Positions 41,288 through 48,516 of a stretch of DNA of 62,601 nt are shown piece by piece. How positions within the stretch are numbered: position 1 is the stretch's first letter; each line of letters begins with the position of its first letter. Source of the stretch: Dehalococcoidia bacterium (lineage in GTDB: Bacteria > Chloroflexota > Dehalococcoidia > GIF9 > AB-539-J10); contig JAUWQY010000008.1 of NCBI GenBank assembly GCA_030610855.1, positions 1 through 62,601 on the forward strand, written 5' to 3'. The translations under genes were made by a program, and so were the position numbers. Under the pieces are notes generated by a model that made no database searches, was not told the DNA's origin, and saw only the letters and a list, made by a program, of their open reading frames with translations.

Positions 41288-43192
41288 ATGACTTTCGAGG
41301 AGATTAGTAATAAAGCAAAGTCGGAATGGGAAGCTCTGCAGAAGGGCAACTATATTCTTGTTGGCACAGCCACTTGTGGTCGGGCAGCCGGCGCCCTGGA
41401 TGTAGTTGATGCTTTTGGTAAGGAACTGAAGCGTCGAGGTCTGGAAGTCCCCATTATCCAGGTTGGCTGCATGGAGCTATGCTATGCGGAGCCATTGGTT
41501 ACTATATCCAAGCCTGACTCGCTTCGTGTCGTGTATAACAATGTAACTCCGGAGATTGTACCCCGCCTTGTAGCGGGTTATGTCGCAGGCGATGACCCCT
41601 GCCTCGAGCTTGCCCTCGGCACCCTTGAAGGAGGCGATGAGGAAGCTGTTTATATCCCGGAGCTTCCCAGATATGAACGCGAGCTTCGCCTTATACTGCG
41701 CCGCTGTGGCTATATCGATCCTGAGAGCATGAATGACTACATAGCCAACGGCGGCTATAGCGGTCTGGAGAAGGCATTAAAGATATCGCCAGATGAGATA
41801 ATTGTGGAACTGAAGAAGTCCGGACTGCGGGGGAGAGGAGGGGCTGGCTTTCCCACCCATCGAAAGTGGGAGCAGTGCCGTAAGGCCAAAGGCACGCCGA
41901 AATACGTTATATGCAACGCCGATGAGGGCGACCCCGGTGCTTTCATGGACCGGGTTGTCCTTGAAAGCGACCCCCATCAGGTTATCGAGGGAATGACTAT
42001 TGCCGGCTACGCCGTAGGTGCTGAACAAGGCTATGTTTATGTCCGCGCCGAATATCCCTTAGCCATCGAGCGTGTGCGGATTGCTCTGAAACAAGCCGCC
42101 GAATTTGGTTTCCTGGGAGACAATGTTATGGGCAGTGGTTTCGCGTTTCATATCGAGATAGCAGCAGGGGCCGGTGCCTTCGTCTCCGGGGAAGCGACGG
42201 CGTTAGTCGCGGCTATGGAAGGCAGGAGAAGCGAACCCAGAATCAGGCCTCCTCGCCTTGCCGAGGCTGGCCTCTGGAATAAACCTACTTTGTTAAACAA
42301 CGTGAAAACCTTTGCTTACGTTCCATCCATAATCGAGCGGGGGGCGGAATGGTTCGCCTCCAACGGCACCGAAGGAAGCAAGGGCACGGCGGTGTTCGCC
42401 CTGGCGGGCAAAGTGGTCAATTCGGGATTGGCCGAAGTGCCTATGGGAACAACACTGCGCCAGCTTGTCTATGACATCGGCGGTGGTATTGTTAAAGACA
42501 GGCAGTTCAAAGCGGTGCAGATAGGGGGGCCCTCAGGGGGTTGCCTCCCTGAGGCTCTGCTCGATATCCCTATCGATTATGATTCGCTTCGCGAGGCTGG
42601 CTCGATGATGGGCTCAGGCGGTATCATCATCATGGATGAGGATAACTGCATGGTCGACGCTGCGAGGTTCTTCCTCGATTTTTCGGCCAGGGAATCCTGC
42701 GGGAAGTGCACTATGTGCCGCCTGGGTACCCTGCAAATGCTGCACATTCTGGAGGACATCACGGCCGGCCGGGGCAAAATGGAGGATATCGATCTTGTCC
42801 TCGCGTTAGCTGAGGATGTTAAGGCAGGTTCCCTCTGTGGATTGGGCAAAACAGCGCCCAATCCCGTCCTTACCACCCTCCGCTATTTCCGGGACGAATA
42901 TGAAGCTCATATTCAGGAGAAATTCTGCCCGGCGAAGGTGTGTACCGAACTCATTGTCTATTACATCCTTCCCGACAGGTGTGATAGAGCCTGCGAACAC
43001 TGTGTCCTCACCTGTCCCACCGAAGCAATCAAGGGAGGTAAAGGAGAGGTCAAGATCATAGATCAGGAGAAGTGTTCTAAGTGTGGTACATGCCTGGAAG
43101 TTTGTCCTCCTGAGTATAATGCGGTGGTTAAGCTATCGCCTGTTAGCTCACTCCCTTCACCGGAGTTACCTAAAAGGAGAAGCAAGAAATGA
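41288..43192 (+). CDS. NuoF/HndC-like NADH-binding flavo-iron-sulfur subunit
   Basis: 634 residues in order: thioredoxin-like 2Fe-2S domain (GTATCGRAAGAL, QVGCMELCYAEP), FMN/NADH domain (LRGRGGAGFPTHRKWEQC, CNADEGDPGAFMDR), SLBB, the NuoF 4Fe-4S site (ESCGKCTMCRLGT...SLCGLG), and two C-terminal ferredoxin motifs (CDRACEHCVLTCP, CSKCGTCLEVCPP). It is the diaphorase part of bifurcating or NAD-linked complexes. In this operon it could exchange electrons between NADH and ferredoxin or feed the MetVF complex (inference). ATG 41288; no ribosome-binding site. The stop overlaps the cooC start by 4 nt. Confidence 0.9.
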   Translation: MTFEEISNKAKSEWEALQKGNYILVGTATCGRAAGALDVVDAFGKELKRRGLEVPIIQVGCMELCYAEPLVTISKPDSLRVVYNNVTPEIVPRLVAGYVAGDDPCLELALGTLEGGDEEAVYIPELPRYERELRLILRRCGYIDPESMNDYIANGGYSGLEKALKISPDEIIVELKKSGLRGRGGAGFPTHRKWEQCRKAKGTPKYVICNADEGDPGAFMDRVVLESDPHQVIEGMTIAGYAVGAEQGYVYVRAEYPLAIERVRIALKQAAEFGFLGDNVMGSGFAFHIEIAAGAGAFVSGEATALVAAMEGRRSEPRIRPPRLAEAGLWNKPTLLNNVKTFAYVPSIIERGAEWFASNGTEGSKGTAVFALAGKVVNSGLAEVPMGTTLRQLVYDIGGGIVKDRQFKAVQIGGPSGGCLPEALLDIPIDYDSLREAGSMMGSGGIIIMDEDNCMVDAARFFLDFSARESCGKCTMCRLGTLQMLHILEDITAGRGKMEDIDLVLALAEDVKAGSLCGLGKTAPNPVLTTLRYFRDEYEAHIQEKFCPAKVCTELIVYYILPDRCDRACEHCVLTCPTEAIKGGKGEVKIIDQEKCSKCGTCLEVCPPEYNAVVKLSPVSSLPSPELPKRRSKK

Positions 43193-43956
43193 CAAAAACA
43201 ATCGCCATGGCGGGAAAAGGAGGCGTAGGCAAGACTACCGTTGCTGCCTTAATCGTCAAACTTCTATCCCAGAAGGGGTTGGTTTTGGCCGTGGATGCTG
43301 ACCCCAGCACCAACCTTAACCAGGCCCTGGGGCTACCTCTCGATGATAGTCAGACTGTAGGCAGAATACGGGAGAAGATGACTGAAGATGTCTCCAGGGG
43401 TACTCTCAGCCCCACCATCGTCAAGCAGGAATACCTGTTTGGCAAGATAGTGGAATCGCTGGCAGAGTCCAAAGGATTTGACCTTATAGCCATGGGGCGC
43501 CCCGAGGGGCCCGGATGCTACTGCGCCTCCAATCGATTTCTGCGCACTTCGCTGGATAAGCTGGTGCAGGACCATGAATACGACTATATCGTTATGGACT
43601 GCGAGGCAGGACTGGAACACATAAGCCGCCAAACAACGAGAGACATCGATGTCTTGCTCATCATGTCCGACCCCACGATAAGAGGTATCACTGCGGCAGC
43701 TCGAATGAAGAAGCTAATCGAGGAATTGAGATCGAACGTGGGCAAAACCGGGCTTATCGTCAATCGCGTCAAAGGTGAGCTGTCTCCAGAGATAAAAAGG
43801 GCAATCGAGGAATCTGGCCTCGAGGTTCTTGCCCTGATTCCAGAAGAGCCCGATATGTCGGATCTGGAGATGAAAGGAAAACCCGTGACTGACCTCCCTC
43901 AGGAATCTCCGCTCCAGTCGAAGGTAAAAGAGATAGTCGAGAGCTTGTCTCTATGA
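43189..43956 (+). CDS. cooC: CO dehydrogenase maturation ATPase CooC/AcsF
   Basis: MinD/ParA-type ATPase that helps insert nickel into CODH/ACS. 255 residues: deviant Walker A MAGKGGVGKTTVAAL, LAVDADPSTNLNQALG, the metal-binding CxC in RPEGPGCYCASN, YDYIVMDCEAGLEHISR, DPTIRGITAAARM. AGGAG lies 9 nt before ATG, coupled to the NuoF-like gene. Confidence 0.92.
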   Translation: MTKTIAMAGKGGVGKTTVAALIVKLLSQKGLVLAVDADPSTNLNQALGLPLDDSQTVGRIREKMTEDVSRGTLSPTIVKQEYLFGKIVESLAESKGFDLIAMGRPEGPGCYCASNRFLRTSLDKLVQDHEYDYIVMDCEAGLEHISRQTTRDIDVLLIMSDPTIRGITAAARMKKLIEELRSNVGKTGLIVNRVKGELSPEIKRAIEESGLEVLALIPEEPDMSDLEMKGKPVTDLPQESPLQSKVKEIVESLSL

Positions 43957-44117
43957 TGAAGTACTCAACAGCCGGAGCTTGTGAAACTGATGCCAGATGG
44001 TTTAGAATACGGCGGCTTGCCGGAAGATAAACCACGAAGGGAAGACTGACACCCCATGAGGCAAGGTACAGCCAGGCCCGGTCTTCTCAGCCGACTAACA
44101 CGTGAGGTCCTTAAGAC
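43957..44117. other. 161-bp spacer before the metV-rnfC fusion
   Basis: The largest spacer inside the operon. It contains no repeat I recognise. A TTTAGAAT around 44001 could be a weak internal -10, which would let the methyl-branch genes be transcribed separately; this is only suggestive. Confidence 0.3.
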
Positions 44118-46145
44118 ATGCAGATGCGCCTGATGGACTACACTAAATTCAGACCAAAACCCGCCGAAGAAATCAGTGAGGTTTTCCAACGAGTCAATCG
44201 GATATTCATCCTCTCATGTGGCAAGTGTTTCAAGAAGTTTGAGGAGGAAGACGAAGGGCAGTACGCGCAGCTTCTGGAGACCCTGGGAGCGGACAGAACG
44301 AAGGTCGTGGGGCATACGCAAGTTGATTTCCTTTGTAACGAATTTCTCTCTGGAAAGAGAATTTCAGACCTGGATCTCTCTCGTTGTGACAGTATAGGGG
44401 TGACTTCTTGCGGCCTGGGAGTCCAGTTTGTCGCCAGGCTCCTTGAGCGGACGCCTGTTTACGCCCTGGCTGATTCAGTGCCACACAGCCCGAACTACCC
44501 GGCTGAGGTTGGCTATCACGGTATTTCCCTGGAAGAAGAGAAATGTGCCGCCTGCGGTCAGTGTTATCTGAATCTGACGGGAGGGATTTGCCCTATTACG
44601 AACTGCGCCAAAGGCCTGTTGAATGGCCCTTGCGGCGGAGCAACCGACGGAAAATGTGAGGTGAACTCAAGTGTTGATTGTGCCTGGGTAAGAATCCATG
44701 AGCGGCTTAAGAAACGGGGAGAGCAGTCCGCCTCAGAATATGTTCAACCAAGAGATTACTCCAGGCCGTCCTGGAAGGTTACGAACGGTCTATCCTTGCA
44801 GAATCAAGCGCTTAGAGGCGGAGGATTCTACGGCGGCTTTCATCCTCTAGAGAATAAGGAGGCAACTGCGGACAAACGGGTAGAGAGATTCCCGGAACCC
44901 CAAGTGGCGGTCATCTTTCTTTCTCAACACGCCGGCAGAAGAGCAAAACCCGTAGTCGAACCGGGCGACAAAGTCAAGGTTGGCCAGAAGGTTGGAGAAG
45001 CCGACGGTTTCGTTTCCTCTTCCATCCACTCTAGCATCAGCGGGAACGTCATATCTGTAGAGGAGCGAGCGTATCCTGCAGCGCAAAGAGAGGAACTGGC
45101 GGTAGTAATAGAAAATGACGGAAAGAACGAATTACATCCTTCGATTCAACCTCGTGACGATTTTGAAGCACTGCCGAAAGAGGCTTTGCTGGACATAATC
45201 AAGGAAAGCGGAATCGTGGGTCTTGGCGGAGCGATGTTTCCGACACACGTGAAATTCTCTCCTCCCAGACCGGTAGATACTCTGCTTGTAAATGGATGTG
45301 AATGCGAGCCTTACCTGAATACTGATAACAGGCTTATGATTGAGCATCCCGAGGAGATTCTCGCCGGAATAAGTATAGTCCAGAAGATTCTGGGGGTCGA
45401 TAAGGTGTTTGTGGGAGTCGAGGAGAATAAACCTGAGGCTATAGCAGCATTAAGCAGGTTTTCAGACAAATATCCATCGGTGGAGCTGGTCAGCCTGAAA
45501 ACCAAGTATCCTCAAGGCGCGGAAAGGTCGCTGATCAAGAGAATTCTCGACAGAGACGTCCCTCCACCTCCGAAGGGACTTCCTTTCGATGTCGGGGTGA
45601 TGGTCTCAAATGTCGGTACGCTTTTTGCCATTTATCAGGCAGTGGCAAAGGGCATTCCCCTGTTTCAAAGGGTCATAACGGTATCGGGAGAAGGCTTGAC
45701 CAGGCCCGGAAACTACCTGGTTAAGATAGGGACTCCGATCAAGGATATCATCCAGTATTGCTTTGATGAGAACGTGGACGGACTTCTGGAGAAATACGAT
45801 GTAAAGATGGGCGGTGCAATTATGGGGATTCCCCAGGCGAGCCTGGAGTCGTCCGTCATAAAAGGGACGACGGGTCTCACTGTCCTCAAGAAGCACCCCG
45901 TGATGGCGTCTGAGGAAAGGGATTGCATAAAATGCGGTCGTTGCGTGGAAGTCTGTCCCATGCAGCTTTATCCTCTTTTCTATGGTTTCTACGGGAAGAA
46001 GGGCGATCTGGCAAAGGCAGTCGAGCACAAGGTAGAGGAATGCGTGGAATGCGGATGCTGTGAATACATGTGCGCTTCCAAGATTGCCCTTCTCAGTTTC
46101 ATAAGACAGGAGAAGGCGTATGCTCGCAGTGCAAGTAAAGGCTGA
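44118..46145 (+). CDS. MetV-RnfC fusion protein
   Basis: 675 residues made of two proteins that are separate elsewhere. Residues 1-205 are MetV-like (DUF5981/MTHFR_C): ILSCGKCFKK, VTSCGLGVQF, CAACGQCYLNLTGGICPITNC, LLNGPCGGATDGKC. Residues about 225-675 are a full RnfC: GGFYGGFHPLENKEAT, LSQHAGRRAKPVVEPGDKVK, GFVSSSIHSSISG, nucleotide-site GIVGLGGAMFPTHVKF, VNGCECEPYLNTDNRLM, and two 4Fe-4S motifs (CIKCGRCVEVCP, CVECGCCEYMC). In Acetobacterium MetF, MetV and RnfC2 form an NADH-dependent methylene-THF reductase; here two of the three are fused. No other rnf gene is near. The start may be 44118, 44124 or 44133. Confidence 0.9.
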   Translation: MQMRLMDYTKFRPKPAEEISEVFQRVNRIFILSCGKCFKKFEEEDEGQYAQLLETLGADRTKVVGHTQVDFLCNEFLSGKRISDLDLSRCDSIGVTSCGLGVQFVARLLERTPVYALADSVPHSPNYPAEVGYHGISLEEEKCAACGQCYLNLTGGICPITNCAKGLLNGPCGGATDGKCEVNSSVDCAWVRIHERLKKRGEQSASEYVQPRDYSRPSWKVTNGLSLQNQALRGGGFYGGFHPLENKEATADKRVERFPEPQVAVIFLSQHAGRRAKPVVEPGDKVKVGQKVGEADGFVSSSIHSSISGNVISVEERAYPAAQREELAVVIENDGKNELHPSIQPRDDFEALPKEALLDIIKESGIVGLGGAMFPTHVKFSPPRPVDTLLVNGCECEPYLNTDNRLMIEHPEEILAGISIVQKILGVDKVFVGVEENKPEAIAALSRFSDKYPSVELVSLKTKYPQGAERSLIKRILDRDVPPPPKGLPFDVGVMVSNVGTLFAIYQAVAKGIPLFQRVITVSGEGLTRPGNYLVKIGTPIKDIIQYCFDENVDGLLEKYDVKMGGAIMGIPQASLESSVIKGTTGLTVLKKHPVMASEERDCIKCGRCVEVCPMQLYPLFYGFYGKKGDLAKAVEHKVEECVECGCCEYMCASKIALLSFIRQEKAYARSASKG

Positions 46146-46755
46146 GGCAGAGATACTGCCCCTGATTTCCTCAAAGAGGCTTTTCATCTTTGAATGCCTG
46201 GGCTGTCGGGACGTTCACTATCCCGTGGAGAAGGCAGCAGAATTCATGGACAGCTTGAAGGAAGAAATCGTGGGCAAGGCAACTCTTGATTATCTATGCC
46301 ACAGGGAGTTTGTTCACGAATACGTCAAGGCGTATGCCGGTGAAATAGAGAGGGCACAGGTGATCCTTGTCTTCTCCTGCGGCGTAGGCGCTCAAGTTGT
46401 TTCCTCGCTGCTGGAAGATAGGATAGTCTATACCTGTTGCGATACGCTTTATCTGAACGGTTTCCAGGGACTTACTGCGAAGGAGTTCAACTGTGATCAA
46501 TGCGGCGAATGTTATCTGAACTATACCGGAGGGCTTTGCCCCGTTGCTCTATGTTCCAAGAACCTTCTCAACGGTCCCTGTGGCGGCTCACAGGCCGGCA
46601 AATGTGAAGTTGATCCCGATATGCCCTGCGTCTGGCAGCAGATCTTCGACCGCCTTGCCAAACTGGGACAGCTTCATACATTGGAGAGGCTCGGTACGCC
46701 GAAGAATTGGAATGTGAGTCCCGCTTCATCAGCGCCAGAAAAGAGGCTTCCCTAG
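46120..46755 (+). CDS. metV: Second MetV-like zinc/iron-sulfur subunit
   Basis: 211 residues, a stand-alone MetV: FIFECLGCRDVHYP, DYLCHREF, LVFSCGVGAQVV, CDQCGECYLNYTGGLCPVALCSK, LLNGPCGGSQAGKCEV. It begins 26 nt inside the fusion gene with GGAGAAGG as ribosome-binding site, so it is translationally coupled. It is a clear paralog of residues 1-200 of the fusion protein. Known MetV proteins bind MetF and carry the electron-accepting cluster for methylene-THF reductase. Confidence 0.88.
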   Translation: MLAVQVKAEAEILPLISSKRLFIFECLGCRDVHYPVEKAAEFMDSLKEEIVGKATLDYLCHREFVHEYVKAYAGEIERAQVILVFSCGVGAQVVSSLLEDRIVYTCCDTLYLNGFQGLTAKEFNCDQCGECYLNYTGGLCPVALCSKNLLNGPCGGSQAGKCEVDPDMPCVWQQIFDRLAKLGQLHTLERLGTPKNWNVSPASSAPEKRLP

Positions 46756-46799
46756 AGTGTCCCGATCTCACCGGGATGAGCGAAACAACCGGAGGAGCA

Positions 46800-47729
46800 A
46801 TGAAGACCAGAAGTAATCTTGAACGGGTACTGGAGTCCGGGCAGTTTGCCGTCACAGGCGAATTAGGACCGCCACGGAGCGCCGACGCGGAGGTTATCAG
46901 AAAGAAGGCCAAGATACTGAAAGGGCATGTAGATGCCTTTAATATCACCGACGGTCAGACTGCCGTCGTGCGAATGGCATCGTGGGCCGCTGCCATCATA
47001 GGCAAAGAGGAGGGGTTGGAACCCATCGTGCAGATGACCTGCCGCGACCGAAACCGCATTGCTCTCCAGATGGATGTGCTGGGCATCGCAGCACTGGGCA
47101 TAAACAACATGCTATGCCTCACCGGTGACCACCAGAAATTCGGTAACCACCCTGCGGCCAGAGGTGTCTATGATCTCGACTCCATTCAGTTGGTCAGGAT
47201 GGTGAAGGATATGCGGGACGAGAAGAAGTTCCAGTGTGGCGATGAGATGGCAGTTGAGCCCCGTCTCTTCATCGGCGCCGCCGAGAATCCCTTTGCCGAC
47301 CCATTTGAGTTCCGGGTAACACGTCTGGCCAAGAAGGTAGAGGCGGGAGCGGACTTCATCCAGACTCAGATTATCTACAATGTAGATAAGTTCGCAGAGT
47401 GGATGAAGGGGGTACGCGATAGGGGACTTCATGAGCGGGTGAAGATACTCGCCGGTGTTGCCCCCATAAAGTCGATGGGTGCCGCCAGATACATGAAGAC
47501 TAAGGTTCCCGGCATGGATGTACCGGACAGCGTTATTGAGCGTCTTCAAGGAGTAACCAAGGAGCAGGTGTCCAGGGAGGGCATCAAGCTTTGCGTCGAC
47601 ATCATCAATCAGGTGCGTCAAATCGAGGGCGTGGCTGGTATTCACCTGATGGCCATCGAATGGGAGGAGGTTGTGCCCGAGATAGTAGAGGCGGCCGGCC
47701 TCTTGCCCCGCCCCAAAATAGCCCCATGA
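46800..47729 (+). CDS. metF: Methylenetetrahydrofolate reductase
   Basis: Flavoprotein TIM barrel that reduces methylene-THF to methyl-THF, the substrate of AcsE. 309 residues: FAVTGELGPPRSADAEVI, VDAFNITDGQTAVVRM, VQMTCRDRNRIALQMDVLG, MLCLTGDHQKFG, FIGAAENPFADP, EAGADFIQTQIIYN, ILAGVAPIKSMGAARYM. ATG 46800 after GGAGG is chosen; the frame is open to 46707 in the metV gene. The TGA overlaps the next ATG (ATGA). Confidence 0.92.
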   Translation: MKTRSNLERVLESGQFAVTGELGPPRSADAEVIRKKAKILKGHVDAFNITDGQTAVVRMASWAAAIIGKEEGLEPIVQMTCRDRNRIALQMDVLGIAALGINNMLCLTGDHQKFGNHPAARGVYDLDSIQLVRMVKDMRDEKKFQCGDEMAVEPRLFIGAAENPFADPFEFRVTRLAKKVEAGADFIQTQIIYNVDKFAEWMKGVRDRGLHERVKILAGVAPIKSMGAARYMKTKVPGMDVPDSVIERLQGVTKEQVSREGIKLCVDIINQVRQIEGVAGIHLMAIEWEEVVPEIVEAAGLLPRPKIAP

Positions 47730-48388
47730 TGAAAGAACGCCGTTCTCCGTCACACGGCTCCCGGGAACAGGGTTTTGAGCTTCCCTATCAACTCGCCCGT
47801 AAGCAGTTGGCCAGGATCACCAACCTTGAAGAGCAGTGCCACAGAAGCGGTGCCCGCTACGTGGGCCCCAACAGCATCATTGTTCATTATCTGAATCGGC
47901 CATATCACATTACCCTTCCCGATGTCGGCCTTTCGCTAGAGGATAGCCCCGATTCCGTGGGGATGGAAGTCCCGTTAACAGACAAGATCCTGATACTCCA
48001 CTACTTCAACCAGGCACAGGGCACCCCGGCTACCGGCAGGCTAATCACCTTCAAACAGATACCGGGAGGTATTAGCTACTACCCGGCATTCTTCCAGAGA
48101 GTGATCGCTCCATTGGTAAACCGCTTTGGCAAGAACCCCGATCTGTTGATGAAGGCAGCAGTGCGGTTTGGCGGTTACGAAGCACCTTACGGCGACACAT
48201 CGGTGACCATCGATGCTTTCCCGCGTGTCCCCGTAACCCTGGTGCTGTGGAGAGGCGACGAGGAAGTTGCTTCCGCGGGTAACGTATTATTCGACGGCAA
48301 TATCCCCGACTATCTTCCCACCGAGGATGTAACCGCACTCTGCGGGAACATCGTCTGGAAGATGGTGAAGGATACTCCTTCCGCCTGA
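47726..48388 (+). CDS. DUF3786 family protein
   Basis: 220 residues. It shows FELPYQLARKQLARI, ARYVGPNSIIVHYLNRPYHITLPD, EVPLTDKILILHYFNQAQGTPATGRLITFKQIPGG, and FGGYEAPYGDTSVTIDAFPRVPVTLVLWRGDEE, the DUF3786 pattern. The function is unknown. Its start overlaps the metF stop by 4 nt, so it is the last gene of the Wood-Ljungdahl operon and probably serves it, perhaps in corrinoid or methyl-transfer chemistry (inference from context only). Confidence 0.85.
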   Translation: MMKERRSPSHGSREQGFELPYQLARKQLARITNLEEQCHRSGARYVGPNSIIVHYLNRPYHITLPDVGLSLEDSPDSVGMEVPLTDKILILHYFNQAQGTPATGRLITFKQIPGGISYYPAFFQRVIAPLVNRFGKNPDLLMKAAVRFGGYEAPYGDTSVTIDAFPRVPVTLVLWRGDEEVASAGNVLFDGNIPDYLPTEDVTALCGNIVWKMVKDTPSA

Positions 48389-48481
48389 CCTGACGACCCT
48401 TGGGCCTGATATCAGATCCTAAATCCCAAGCACCACATCCTAAGCAACATCGAAGCCCAAAATACCGATGACCAAAGCAGT

Positions 48482-48509
48482 TTGGCGCTCTCAGCACAAA
48501 TGCTATAAT
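48482..48509 (+). promoter_or_regulatory. Promoter of dnaE, leaderless
   Basis: TTGGCG (48482-48487), 16-nt spacer, extended -10 TGCTATAAT (48501-48509), ATG 7 nt later. The same 9-mer serves cca. Confidence 0.65.
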
Positions 48510-48516
48510 CTAACCG

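Noticed and set aside
46707-46799. N-terminal extension of metF
   Set aside because: It overlaps the metV coding end and lies before a clear GGAGG-ATG start at 46800.
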